Shown here one piece after another: positions 27,020 to 38,300 of a stretch of DNA of 64,000 bases. Each line of letters starts with the position of its first letter. Within the stretch, counting starts at the first letter, position 1. The stretch is from NCBI GenBank assembly GCA_019636675.1, contig JAHBXC010000001.1:1423007-1487006 (forward strand), read 5' to 3'. Made by a program: the position numbers and the translations under genes. This stretch comes from Phycisphaeraceae bacterium. Lineage in GTDB: Bacteria > Planctomycetota > Phycisphaerae > Phycisphaerales > UBA1924. The notes below the pieces were generated by a model. The model had not been told where the DNA came from. It searched no databases and worked only from the letters and a program-made list of their open reading frames with translations.

Positions 27020-27331
27020 ACCGATCTCCTGGGAGCTGACCGCGACCACTCCTCTACGGGCTCGCGGCGGGACAAGGGGCACACACGGCCACGGCGTCGT
27101 GCGCCGAGGCCTGGGGATTCTCTCTACCCCAACAGAATAAGCCCTGTTTCCCCCGGCGCGAACCAAAACTTCCCCAAACTTTTCCCGGGACCGCCTCCCG
27201 GCGACCCCCGTACGCTTTCTCGGACTTCGCCGCCCTCTCGCCCCCGGTCCCAACCCCTGCCCGGATCATCCGATAGGTTGAGCGACCGACCACTCCCGCC
27301 CCGGCGCCCTCCGCCCGGTGACTAACCCTCG
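27020..27331 (+). other. Non-coding gap of 312 bases
   Basis: This interval separates two divergently read genes, the sugar dehydrogenase and the polyferredoxin, and should contain both promoters. I see no convincing open frame, repeat or hairpin in it. The stretch around 27125-27180 is somewhat A+T-richer than its surroundings and is the best place to look for promoters. Confidence 0.4.
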
Positions 27332-29545
27332 ATGAGCGCATTGCCCCGTTTCTTTCGTCCACGATCGCCCTCGCCGAAGCGAAACGCCTCGGGGGATCTG
27401 TCTCTCCCGGTGCTCTCGGCCAGCGCCGCGGGCCTCGGAGCAGGGTCCCGCCGCGCGGACCCCGGCGCGTCGGCGGCCGGCGCGTCCAGGGGCATCCGGA
27501 AATCGAAGTCAGGCCCGCGCCGCGCGCTGGTGCTGTTTCTCGTCCACGTCGCGTTCGCCATCCACATGATCGTGTGGCTGCGCGTCGGCAGGACCGTCTC
27601 GCCGGTGGAGCCGAGCGAGTCGATGAAGACCATCGTCAGCGGCGCGATCAACGCCGGCTTCGTCTTCTTCGCCGTCGCGATCCTCTCGACGATCGTGTTC
27701 GGGCGCTTCTTCTGCGGCTGGGGCTGCCACGTCGTCGCGCTGCAGGACCTGTGCTCGTGGATGCTCAAGAAAGTCGGAGTGCGGCCAAAGCCCTTCCGCT
27801 CGCGCCTGCTCGTCTTCGCGCCCATGGCGTTCGCCTTCTACATGTTCCTCTGGCCGATCGTGCACCGCTTCGTCGTCTTCCCCCTCGTGCAGAAGCACGG
27901 GTCGGGGCAGGTCCAGGCGTTTTTCGGGAGCGTGCAGCCCTTCGGATGGTCCACCGAGTTCATCGTCGAGGACTTCTGGGCCACCTTCCCGCCCCTGTGG
28001 GTCGCGATCCCCTTCCTGTTCATCTGCGGGTTCGTGGTCGTCTACTTCCTCGGGGCGAAAGGGTTCTGCACCTATGGGTGTCCCTACGGCGGGTTCTTCG
28101 CGCCGGCCGACACCGTCTCGCCCGGGCGAATCATCGTCGACCACGACAAGTGCGAGGGGTGCGGCCACTGCACCGCGGTGTGCACGAGCAATGTGCGCGT
28201 CCACGAAGAGATCCGCGACTTCGGCATGGTCGTCGACCCCGGCTGCATGAAGTGTCTCGACTGCGTGAGCGTGTGCCCCAACGACGCGCTGCGCTTCGGC
28301 TTCGCGCGACCGCCGGTCGCGAAGGGGAAGCCCGGGCACCGCCTGCGGTTCTTCCAGACGAAGGGCTCGAAATCGAAAGACCCCAAGGGCGCGGTCGTGG
28401 GCACGAGCAGGCGCAAGTTCGACCTGAACTGGAAGGGTGAGATCGCGCTCGCGCTGGTCTTCATCGGGTCGTTCCTCGCGTGGCGCGGGACCTACGGCGC
28501 CGTTCCCTTGTTGATGGCGGCGGGCGTCGCCGGCTGCGTGACCTACATCGCCTGGATGCTCTGGCGCCTGCCCCTCGAAAAGAACCTGCGGCTGCACAAC
28601 TTCCAGCTTCGTCTGAAGGGCCGGCTCAAGCCGGCGGGGATCGTCTTTGCGCTGCTGGGCGTCGCGACGCTCGTCGCGACGGTGCAGGCCGGCGTCACGC
28701 GCGTGCAGGCGATCCGGGCCGGGTTCGTCGACAACCTCGTCCAGGTGCCGGCAGAGGTCGTGTTCGTCGCGCAGCGTCCCGCGCTGCCGCAGGACCAGCT
28801 CGATCACGCGCGCCGGGCGCTGGATCTCTACACCAGTTCGTCGTCGTTGCGCGAGGGCGGCGTCGGGCTCGCGACGACGCCGGTGGTCGAGGTCCGCCGC
28901 GCGTGGCTCTACAGCGTGCTGGGCGACTTCGACCGCGCCATCGAGATCATCCACGCCCTGATGGACCGTCGCGAGATCAACACCGACCTGGCGCTCTCGC
29001 TCGCGTCGATCCACGACGCGCGCGGCGACTCCGAGGCGGCGATCGCCGACCTGCGCCGGGCGCTGTCCATCACGCCGCGCATGGCCGCGGTCCGCTTCGA
29101 CCTCTCGCGCCGGCTCGCCCGGGTCGGGCGCTTCGACGAGGCGATCACGCTGCTCCAGGATGGGGTGACTCGGCGCCCCTGGGACGCGGTCCAGCGGGTC
29201 GAATTCGCCCAGCTTCTCATGGCGGCGGGCAAGCCGGGCGAAGCCGAGACCCAGGCGCGCGAGGCCATCGCCCTGCGCGAACGCGACCGCCACGCAGCCG
29301 CCCAGCTCAACGAGCCGCGCGCCTGGCGCGTGCTGGCCGAGACGCAGATCCGCCAGAACAAGGTCGACGACGCCCTCGCCTCGCTGGATCGCGTCATCGC
29401 CCTCGCCCCCGACGACCCCGAGGCCCCCACGACGGCGGCACGCATCCTCGTCCAGAACCGGCGCATGGCGGAGGCCCCGAAGTACCTCGACATGGCCGAG
29501 GCCGCTCGTGACCGGCTGATCCAGCAGCAGCGCCAGCAGCGCTGA
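27332..29545 (+). CDS. NapH/CcoG-like polyferredoxin fused to a C-terminal TPR domain
   Basis: The 737-residue membrane protein joins an electron-transfer module to a protein-interaction module. Membrane spans begin at about residue 65. Two NapH-type motifs, FCGWGC and FCTYGCPYGG, precede a pair of [4Fe-4S] clusters (CEGCGHCTAVC, then CMKCLDCVSVCP, around residues 272-316). Two or three further spans follow at about 370-460. From about 490 on the sequence is tetratricopeptide-like (for example RRAWLYSVLGDFDRAIEII and ALSLASIHDARGDSEAAIA). It should pass electrons at the inner membrane; redox partners are not encoded nearby. Polyferredoxins normally end before the TPR part. Confidence 0.82.
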   Translation: MSALPRFFRPRSPSPKRNASGDLSLPVLSASAAGLGAGSRRADPGASAAGASRGIRKSKSGPRRALVLFLVHVAFAIHMIVWLRVGRTVSPVEPSESMKTIVSGAINAGFVFFAVAILSTIVFGRFFCGWGCHVVALQDLCSWMLKKVGVRPKPFRSRLLVFAPMAFAFYMFLWPIVHRFVVFPLVQKHGSGQVQAFFGSVQPFGWSTEFIVEDFWATFPPLWVAIPFLFICGFVVVYFLGAKGFCTYGCPYGGFFAPADTVSPGRIIVDHDKCEGCGHCTAVCTSNVRVHEEIRDFGMVVDPGCMKCLDCVSVCPNDALRFGFARPPVAKGKPGHRLRFFQTKGSKSKDPKGAVVGTSRRKFDLNWKGEIALALVFIGSFLAWRGTYGAVPLLMAAGVAGCVTYIAWMLWRLPLEKNLRLHNFQLRLKGRLKPAGIVFALLGVATLVATVQAGVTRVQAIRAGFVDNLVQVPAEVVFVAQRPALPQDQLDHARRALDLYTSSSSLREGGVGLATTPVVEVRRAWLYSVLGDFDRAIEIIHALMDRREINTDLALSLASIHDARGDSEAAIADLRRALSITPRMAAVRFDLSRRLARVGRFDEAITLLQDGVTRRPWDAVQRVEFAQLLMAAGKPGEAETQAREAIALRERDRHAAAQLNEPRAWRVLAETQIRQNKVDDALASLDRVIALAPDDPEAPTTAARILVQNRRMAEAPKYLDMAEAARDRLIQQQRQQR

Positions 29546-29695
29546 GCCCTGCGCCGCGCCGGCCGCGACGCCCCTCCTGCCCCATCCCGATCCCCTCCTC
29601 CCTGCGCGCTCTCCGCGTTGAATCTCTTCTCCGACGCGCAAGTCTCGCGCGATTGTTCCGCCTGGCGCGTCCTGGATGCCGATACCCTCTCCAGA

Positions 29696-32600
29696 ATGCA
29701 CGGACGCAACTCTCAACCCGGTAAGCGGGGCGGATCGTCGCGCGCGAAGGGACCTCGCGCCGCCGCCGCTCACGCCGATCACGCCCTCCTCTGGCCTCGC
29801 CTCGCCTGGCTCGTCGGCGCAGGGGTGTGGCTCTTCCTCGCCGCGGCCCTGGTCTCGCACGACCCGGCCGACGCGCCGGGCCACGCCGTCGCGCCGCTGA
29901 ACGAAACGCTCGGCAACTGGTGCGGCCCCTTCGGCGCGTGGCTCGCGCACAACCTCTTCCTGCTGCTGGGCTGGGGCGCGTGGGCGATGCTCGTCGCGCT
30001 CGGCGCCGAGATGACCCTGCTCGCCGCCGGCAAGCGCCGGGGGCAACTCGCGGTCCGCGCGCTGGGCGTGCTGATGATCGCGCTCGCGGCCAGCGGGTTC
30101 CACGCGCTGCTCTTCCCGGCGTTCTCCAACGCGCCCGAGGGCGCGGGCGGCGTGATCGCCATCGCCGGCGTCGCCGAACTCGCGTCGCGCTTCGGCGGGC
30201 TGGGCGCGGCCCTCTGGATCGCGCTGCTGGGCGTGATCGGACTCGTCGTCGCGTTCGATCACCTCGTGCTCGTCGGCCCGGCGGCGTTCGCGCGCTGGGC
30301 GACGCGCAACCTGGCGCGTGGGTTCGCGACGCTCAACATCCGCCTCACCGAGTACATCAACCACCGGCGCGACCTCGCCGACGAGCGACGCGCCGCTCGC
30401 CTCGCCCGGCGCAAGGCCGCCGCCCAGCGTGAGAACGACCTCGACGACGACGAGTCGATCCCCCTGCGCAAGCCCGAGGAAGAGGAGCGCGCCGAGCGAT
30501 CGAAGAAGCGCCGCCTCGCCGCCGTCGCCGAGGAAGAAGAGGGCGTCGTCGCCGAGGTCAAGCCCTCGAAGAAGAAGGCGGCCCTCGCGCCCGTCGAGGA
30601 CGAACTCGACGAGGACGAAACCGACGGAGCAGACGAGGCCGAGGACAGCGAGGACGACGAACTCCCCGGCGCGCCGCAGGTCTTCAAGGCCGAGGAACTG
30701 CGCGAGAAGATCGCCAAGCTCCCGGTGCGCTTCGCCGGCGCAGCACGGCGCTCCGCGACCGAGGACGACCTGGCCGACTTCCAGGCCGAGGGCGAGGAGA
30801 TCGAGGGCTACCAGTTCCCCTCGCTCGACCTGCTCGAAGACCCCGACGAGGACTACTCGGCGCAGATGGAGTCCATCCTGCGCGAGCAGGCCAAGTCGCT
30901 CGAGCATGCGCTGCGCCTCTACAAGATCGACGGCGAGGTCGTGGGCATCGACTCGGGCCCGGTCATCACCATGTACGAGGTCCGCCTCGCGCCGGGCACG
31001 AAGGTCAGCGCGATCGAGACCGTCAGCAAGGACCTCGCCCGCGCGCTCAAGGTCGTCAATGTGCGCATCGTCCCCAACCTCGAGGGGCGCGACACCATCG
31101 GCATCGAGGCGCCGAACCTCAAGAAGGAGCGCGTGCGCCTCAAGGAACTCATGACCGGCTCCGACAAGGCGTCCAAGATGCGCCTGCCCCTGTTCCTGGG
31201 CAAGGACGCGTCGGGCGAGCCCCTCGTCGTCGATCTGGCCGACCTGCCCCACCTACTCATCGCCGGCGCGACCGGCTCGGGCAAGTCGGTGTGCATGAAC
31301 GCGATCATCATGGGCTTCCTCTACACCAAGAAGCCCAGCGAACTCAAGATGGTGCTCGTCGACCCCAAGATGGTCGAGATGTCGCAGTTCCGCGACATCC
31401 CCCACCTCATGTGCCCGGTCGTCACCGAGATGGGCAAGGCCGCCGCCATCCTCGAGTGGGCGGTCACCAAGATGGACGAGCGCTACGAACTCCTCGCCGA
31501 GGCGGGCGTGCGCGACATCGACGGCTACAACGCGCTGGAGCGCGAAGAACTCTTCGAGCGACTGGGCGCGTACACCGAGGAAGAGCAGATCCGCATCCCC
31601 AAGCGTCTGCCGCGCATGGTGTTCGTCATCGACGAACTCGCCGACCTGATGATGACCAACAAGGAGGTCGAGACCTCGATCGTGCGCCTCGCCCAGAAGG
31701 CGCGCGCGGTCGGTATCCACCTCATCCTCGCGACGCAGCGCCCCCAGGCGAATGTCGTCACGGGCCTCATCAAGTCCAACATGCCCGGGCGTCTGGCGTT
31801 CAAGGTCGCCAGCGCGATGGACTCGCGCATCGTGCTCGACCAGAAGGGCGCCGAACTGCTGCTGGGCCAGGGCGACATGCTGTTCCTCTCGCCGCGCACG
31901 CACAAACTGCTGCGCTCGCAGGGCACGCTCGTCGACGACAGCGAGGCGCGCAAGGTCGTCAAGTTCATGAAGTCCGTCGCCGGCCCCTCGTTCGAGCGCC
32001 AGCTCGTGCAGCTGCGCTCCGCCGACGAGGAAGACCCCGAAAACGACTGGCGCGACAACGCCGAGAAGGACCCGCTCTTCGACAAGGCCGTCGAGATCAT
32101 CCTCGAGACCAAGCGCGGCAGCGTGTCCCTCCTCCAGCGCCGCCTCGCGATCGGTTACACCCGCGCCTCGCGCCTCGTGGACCTCATGGGCATGGCCGGC
32201 ATCATCGGCGAGCACAAGGGCTCCGTCGCTCGCGAGGTCGTCATCACCCGCGAGGAATGGGAAGCGATGAAGGCGCAGGCCCAGGCCGACGCCGACGGCA
32301 CGCTCTGGGTCGACAACGCTACCCCCGCCCCCATCGACAAAGCCCTCGCCCGCGCCATCACCGCCCCCTCGCGCGGCGAGCCCGTCACACCGCCCCCCTT
32401 CGACGCCGACGACGAGGAAGAAGTCGAAGCAGAAGACGCCGACGAGGTGGTCGACGAAACCGAGGACGACGAGGAACTGGTCGGCGAAGAAGGCGACGAG
32501 GAAGAGTACGAAGAAGAAGAGGAAGAGGACGACGCCGAACTCGTGGACGAAGAGGAAGGCGACGAGGAAGAAGAAGAGGAGTACGAGGAAGAGGACGCCG

Positions 32601-32791
32601 TCGACGAGGAAGAGGGCGAGGAAGAGGAAGGCGAGGACGACGAGGAGTCCGAAGACGACGACGAGTACGAATATGAGTACGAGTATGTCGACGAGGACGA
32701 GGAAGAGTCCGAGGACGACGAGGAAGAAGAGGACGATGACGCGCCGGAGATCAACACCGACGCGGCGAGGCGGCCGAAGACGAAGAAGTGA
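29696..32791 (+). CDS. ftsK: FtsK/SpoIIIE DNA translocase with long acidic C-terminal tail
   Basis: The 1031-residue motor pumps chromosomal DNA through the closing septum. It has about four N-terminal membrane helices (residues 25-200), a charged linker, and a RecA-type motor with Walker A GATGSGKS near 524-531 and Walker B VFVIDELADLMM near 643. A gamma winged-helix domain (about 792-860, SVSLLQRRLAIGYTRASRLV) reads KOPS-like polarity sites. From about residue 902 to 1015 the sequence is almost only Asp/Glu with repeated EYEYEYEY-type tyrosines, then a basic RRPKTKK end. ATG 29696 is preferred; a TTG 78 bases upstream is possible. The tail is unusual for the family. Confidence 0.92.
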   Translation: MHGRNSQPGKRGGSSRAKGPRAAAAHADHALLWPRLAWLVGAGVWLFLAAALVSHDPADAPGHAVAPLNETLGNWCGPFGAWLAHNLFLLLGWGAWAMLVALGAEMTLLAAGKRRGQLAVRALGVLMIALAASGFHALLFPAFSNAPEGAGGVIAIAGVAELASRFGGLGAALWIALLGVIGLVVAFDHLVLVGPAAFARWATRNLARGFATLNIRLTEYINHRRDLADERRAARLARRKAAAQRENDLDDDESIPLRKPEEEERAERSKKRRLAAVAEEEEGVVAEVKPSKKKAALAPVEDELDEDETDGADEAEDSEDDELPGAPQVFKAEELREKIAKLPVRFAGAARRSATEDDLADFQAEGEEIEGYQFPSLDLLEDPDEDYSAQMESILREQAKSLEHALRLYKIDGEVVGIDSGPVITMYEVRLAPGTKVSAIETVSKDLARALKVVNVRIVPNLEGRDTIGIEAPNLKKERVRLKELMTGSDKASKMRLPLFLGKDASGEPLVVDLADLPHLLIAGATGSGKSVCMNAIIMGFLYTKKPSELKMVLVDPKMVEMSQFRDIPHLMCPVVTEMGKAAAILEWAVTKMDERYELLAEAGVRDIDGYNALEREELFERLGAYTEEEQIRIPKRLPRMVFVIDELADLMMTNKEVETSIVRLAQKARAVGIHLILATQRPQANVVTGLIKSNMPGRLAFKVASAMDSRIVLDQKGAELLLGQGDMLFLSPRTHKLLRSQGTLVDDSEARKVVKFMKSVAGPSFERQLVQLRSADEEDPENDWRDNAEKDPLFDKAVEIILETKRGSVSLLQRRLAIGYTRASRLVDLMGMAGIIGEHKGSVAREVVITREEWEAMKAQAQADADGTLWVDNATPAPIDKALARAITAPSRGEPVTPPPFDADDEEEVEAEDADEVVDETEDDEELVGEEGDEEEYEEEEEEDDAELVDEEEGDEEEEEEYEEEDAVDEEEGEEEEGEDDEESEDDDEYEYEYEYVDEDEEESEDDEEEEDDDAPEINTDAARRPKTKK

Positions 32792-32800
32792 CATCCATCA

Positions 32801-32826
32801 GAGCCGCGGGCGGCAGCACGCGGCTC
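32801..32826 (+). terminator. Weak hairpin after ftsK
   Basis: GAGCCGCG (32801-32808) pairs with CGCGGCTC (32819-32826) across a ten-base loop, just after the ftsK stop. There is no T tract, so a role in transcription ending is only possible. Confidence 0.3.
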
Positions 32827-32872
32827 GAAGCGCCGGGGGTCCACTGATCGCGCCTTCATCACGGGCGTTCGA

Positions 32873-33379
32873 CTACGCGGGCAACGCGTCGCCGCACTCC
32901 GGGCACGCGTTCGTCTTCGTCGGATCGAGCCCGGCCAGTGGATACCCGCACGACGCGCACGGGTTCTCGCGATCGTCCGCCGTCCGATTCAGTTTCGCGT
33001 AGAGCGCCCACGCCGCGAACAACTGCGCCGCCACGACGGCGATCGCCGACCAAAAGAAGAGAAACGGCGCCGTGACCACGCCGACGCCGATCGACACGAG
33101 CGGGATCGCTGTGTTCACCGGCCGCGCCGGAAGCCCGTCGAGGATGACCGACACGACCAACCCGCTCAGGAGCCCGACGACGACGCCCACGGCGGCGGCG
33201 ACCCACCAGCCCGACACGAAAAGACCCCACCAGGCGCCGATCGCCCCCGGTGTGAGCAGCGACCAGGTCACAGACAGCGAGAAGAACGCGAGGACGGCGC
33301 TGGCGATCGTGGACAGGAAGACAAGCGCGAACCCAGTGTTCATGGACATCACGCCCGACCTCGCGCGTGGCTGCTTCAT
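32873..33379 (-). CDS. Small membrane protein with C-terminal zinc-ribbon tail
   Basis: The 168-residue protein has four hydrophobic segments (about 15-32, 38-58, 60-82, 95-130) and ends in CASCGYPLAGLDPTKTNACP followed by ECG, a probable zinc ribbon. The architecture equals that of the next gene (33478-34062) and the gene at 2000-2518. Two starts are possible, M1 or the MSMNTG methionine eleven residues later. It lies 98 bases downstream of the similar gene on the same strand, suggesting a duplicated pair. No function is known. Confidence 0.66.
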   Translation of the reverse strand: MKQPRARSGVMSMNTGFALVFLSTIASAVLAFFSLSVTWSLLTPGAIGAWWGLFVSGWWVAAAVGVVVGLLSGLVVSVILDGLPARPVNTAIPLVSIGVGVVTAPFLFFWSAIAVVAAQLFAAWALYAKLNRTADDRENPCASCGYPLAGLDPTKTNACPECGDALPA

Positions 33380-33477
33380 GCGTGCGTCATTCTAACCGGG
33401 CTCGGGCCGGCTCTTGGGCCGCGTCGGGAGTCGTCCGAAGTCCGGACGCCGCTGGCATCGACCGCCTTCAGCACACT

Positions 33478-34062
33478 CTACATCGCCGAGCGCGGACTGC
33501 CGCACTCCGGGCAACACACGGAGACTGCGCGATCGAGCCCCGCGAGCGAGTATCCGCAGGCGAGGCAACCAGGATCAGTTCGCACCTGATCGAGCCGGAA
33601 CCGCAGCCGCGGGATGAGGAGCGGCGCCGCAGCGAGCAGAACGCCAGGGATCGCGTACATCGCCGCGTACATTGGGCCAAAGACGAGCACGAAAGCGGCC
33701 TGCCCGTCGCCCGATCGCTGCGCCGACCAGATGAACCAGCACGACCACACGGTGTAGACGGCCGAGTACCCGATCACCGCGAACACGATGACGCCGAAGA
33801 ACCGGCGCACCAGTTCACGCGCGTTCACATCGCCGGCTTCGACGATCGCGACGAGCAACGACAGGATCAGGAGCGGCAGCGGCGTGAACACCGCCGCGCC
33901 GATCAGCCAGGACAGATCCGATGCCGGGATCGCGGTGAGAATCGCCGCGATCGATGCGAGACACGCCGCGCCGGCGATGGCCGCGCCGAGCGGGAACCGC
34001 GATCGGAGAAGCGTCATCGCTCTGCGGAACGGGCTTCGTCGCACACGGACACTGTACGGCAC
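33478..34062 (-). CDS. Small membrane protein with C-terminal zinc-ribbon tail
   Basis: The 194-residue protein carries four to five hydrophobic segments between residues 24 and 155 and ends with CLACGYSLAGLDRAVSVCCP followed by ECG, again a probable single-zinc ribbon. Sequence similarity to the neighbouring 32873 gene is concentrated in the tail, so the two may be ancient paralogues or share only a swapped tail. It lies just beside the fold-back repeat beginning at 34091. The function is unknown. Confidence 0.66.
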   Translation of the reverse strand: MPYSVRVRRSPFRRAMTLLRSRFPLGAAIAGAACLASIAAILTAIPASDLSWLIGAAVFTPLPLLILSLLVAIVEAGDVNARELVRRFFGVIVFAVIGYSAVYTVWSCWFIWSAQRSGDGQAAFVLVFGPMYAAMYAIPGVLLAAAPLLIPRLRFRLDQVRTDPGCLACGYSLAGLDRAVSVCCPECGSPRSAM

Positions 34063-34090
34063 ACGCCTCGTGATGAGAACCGACTCTCTG

Positions 34091-34442
<352 letters not shown>

Positions 34443-34549
34443 AGAGAGAAGATCGCAACAAGAAACGGGCCGGACACTGTCCGACCCGCGGGGATTGCTT
34501 CGTCTGTTCACGCGCTCGTGGCGCCCGCTGCGCGTGCACCACGCCACCC

Positions 34550-34577
34550 TTGTGCCGCGTGCCTCGTCCCTCGTGCC
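34550..34577 (-). repeat. Heptamer tract, GGCACGA family, after rho
   Basis: Four contiguous 7-bp units read on the minus strand as GGCACGA, GGGACGA, GGCACGC and GGCACAA. They begin five bases after the rho stop codon. This is one of at least thirteen such tracts in the window. Confidence 0.8.
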
Positions 34578-34581
34578 TTCT

Positions 34582-36525
<1,944 letters not shown>

Positions 36526-36746
36526 GAGTCTCTTCGCGATTGTGTTCGTGGAAGTGTTGGGGAAACGCCGTCCGCTCGGAGTGTCTGGCGCGGCAGGGGG
36601 CCGGGCGAGATCCGTGGGCGCAGGGGAGACGCGTCGCAGGGCACGCCGGGAGACGAGGCGATGGCTCGCCTGAAACTCGGCGCACGCTGGCTGTCGCGGG
36701 ATCGGCCGCCCCGCGAAACGTGCGGGCAGGCCGATGAAGTCACTGG

Positions 36747-37388
36747 CTACACCTTCGTGCGGCGTGTGAGCATCCGGGCGAGAAGGCGGGAAACTTCGTC
36801 CTCAAGGGAGGCCGGGTCCCCGTCGTTCCCTACCACATAATCGGACCGAGACCGCTTCTCTTCAAGGGGGAGCTGGGATTTTTCCCTCCGGTCCAGCTCC
36901 TCCTCCGTCCAGCCACGACCCTGACGGACCCGCTCCAGGCGCGTCTCACGAGGGGTTTCGACGTAAACGACCGCGTCGCATTCCGTGTGCAGGCCGGCCT
37001 CGAAGAGGAGGGGCGCGTCGAGGATCAGCGCCGGGGCGCCGGCCTCCCTGGCGCGTCGTTTCATCGCCTCGCGGTTCGTGCGCAGCATGGGGTGCAGCAG
37101 CCCCTCCAGACGCGCCCTCTGCGCAGGATCCGTAAACACGATCCGCGCCACGGCGCCGCGATCGACCTCGCCCTTCGCGTCGAGCACGCCGGGCCCCCAC
37201 CACGACGCCAACGCTCGCTTCACCTCGTCGCGCGCCAGGAGCAGGCGCACCTCGGCGTCGGAATCGATGACCAGGCACCCCAGCGCCGCGAACGCGCGCG
37301 CCACCGACGACTTCCCGGAGCCGATGCCCCCGGCCAGCCCGATGACCAGCGGCGACGCTTTGTCGGAACCCGCGCGCTGCTCGCTCAA
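36747..37388 (-). CDS. coaE: Dephospho-CoA kinase
   Basis: The 213-residue P-loop kinase phosphorylates dephospho-CoA at the 3'-OH, the last step of CoA synthesis. It has Walker [16 protein letters not shown] near the N terminus, [10 protein letters not shown], the HPMLR segment, and the lid region [16 protein letters not shown] followed by [19 protein letters not shown]. The start is taken as TTG 37388 because AAGGAGC lies eight bases upstream; a GTG six codons further up would swallow that ribosome site. It is divergent from the HAD gene, 32 bases apart. Confidence 0.9.
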   Translation of the reverse strand: MSEQRAGSDKASPLVIGLAGGIGSGKSSVARAFAALGCLVIDSDAEVRLLLARDEVKRALASWWGPGVLDAKGEVDRGAVARIVFTDPAQRARLEGLLHPMLRTNREAMKRRAREAGAPALILDAPLLFEAGLHTECDAVVYVETPRETRLERVRQGRGWTEEELDRREKSQLPLEEKRSRSDYVVGNDGDPASLEDEVSRLLARMLTRRTKV

Positions 37389-37420
37389 GACGCCCGCTCC
37401 TTCCACCTACGATCGACGCG

Positions 37421-38152
37421 ATGACGAACGACCGCCTCGCCGCTCCCTCGCGCATCCCCGAACTCGTCGTGTTCGACCTCGACGGCACGCTGGTCGACAC
37501 CCTGCCGGCGATCGCCGACGCGTGCAACGCGGTCCTCGAAGAGATCGGGCTTCCGACGCATCCGAGAGAAGCGTACCGCCGCTTCGCAGGCGACGGGGCG
37601 ACCATGCTCCTCAAACGCGCCACGGGCCATCGCTTCGACGACGACCCGGAGAAACTGCGGGACCTGGTGAACCGCTTCCGCGAACGCGACGAGAAGGCCG
37701 ACGCCGCCCTGGCGCACCCCTACGAGGGGATCACCTCGATGCTGTCGGGCCTGCTCGAGCGCGAGATCCCCATGGCGATCCTGAGCAACAAAGAGCACGC
37801 CGAGGCGGTCGCCCTCGTCGAGCAGCGCTTCGGGCGCGAGCCCTTCGTCGACATCCTGGGCCACGACGGGCGCTTCCCCCTCAAGCCCAGCCCCGAGTCC
37901 CTCCTCCACCTCATCAAGCACGCCAGCACCACCCCCTCGCGCACGATGTACGTCGGCGACACCGACACCGACATGAAGACCGGGCGCGCCCTCCCCCCCG
38001 GGCCCGACGGCGCCTGCTTCGTCGTCGGCTGCGCCTGGGGATTCCGCGACGCCCACGAACTGGCCTCCACCGGGGCGGATGTGGTTCTCGAGCGCCCGAC
38101 GGACCTGCTGAGGGTGGTGGACGGGGCGGAAGGCACGAGGCACGAGGCATAA
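37421..38152 (+). CDS. HAD-family phosphatase (phosphoglycolate phosphatase-like)
   Basis: The 243-residue hydrolase has all four HAD motifs: FDLDGTLVDT (nucleophile D and acid D, residues 19-28), ILSNK (motif II), K in LKPSPESLL (motif III) and YVGDTDTDMKTGR (motif IV). A helical cap lies at about 35-110, as in phosphoglycolate phosphatases and beta-phosphoglucomutases. The substrate is undefined. The last codons (GTRHEA) and the TAA stop are made by a heptamer tract at 38132-38159, so the C terminus appears to have been rewritten by the repeat. Confidence 0.85.
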   Translation: MTNDRLAAPSRIPELVVFDLDGTLVDTLPAIADACNAVLEEIGLPTHPREAYRRFAGDGATMLLKRATGHRFDDDPEKLRDLVNRFRERDEKADAALAHPYEGITSMLSGLLEREIPMAILSNKEHAEAVALVEQRFGREPFVDILGHDGRFPLKPSPESLLHLIKHASTTPSRTMYVGDTDTDMKTGRALPPGPDGACFVVGCAWGFRDAHELASTGADVVLERPTDLLRVVDGAEGTRHEA

Positions 38153-38159
38153 GGCACGA
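38132..38159 (+). repeat. Heptamer tract, GGCACGA family, containing a stop codon
   Basis: Four contiguous units read GGCACGA, GGCACGA, GGCATAA and GGCACGA. The HAD gene's TAA stop (38150-38152) is inside the third unit, a variant of the repeat. Confidence 0.85.
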
Positions 38160-38300
38160 CGAGAGGGAAGAACACACAGACCGCACTGCAAGCATATGGC
38201 TGGAGCATCGCACAAGTGGGATTACCGCCCAACGACATGCTGACCACCAAGCCAAATCAACAAAGAAGCACCAGCACCCAACTGCCCACCATAGAAACAA

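Noticed and set aside
27509..31252. A 1247-codon open frame on the minus strand
   Set aside because: It lies opposite the polyferredoxin and ftsK genes, is rich in Arg/His/Asp/Val in the manner of antisense frames in G+C-rich DNA, and shows no domain or signal.
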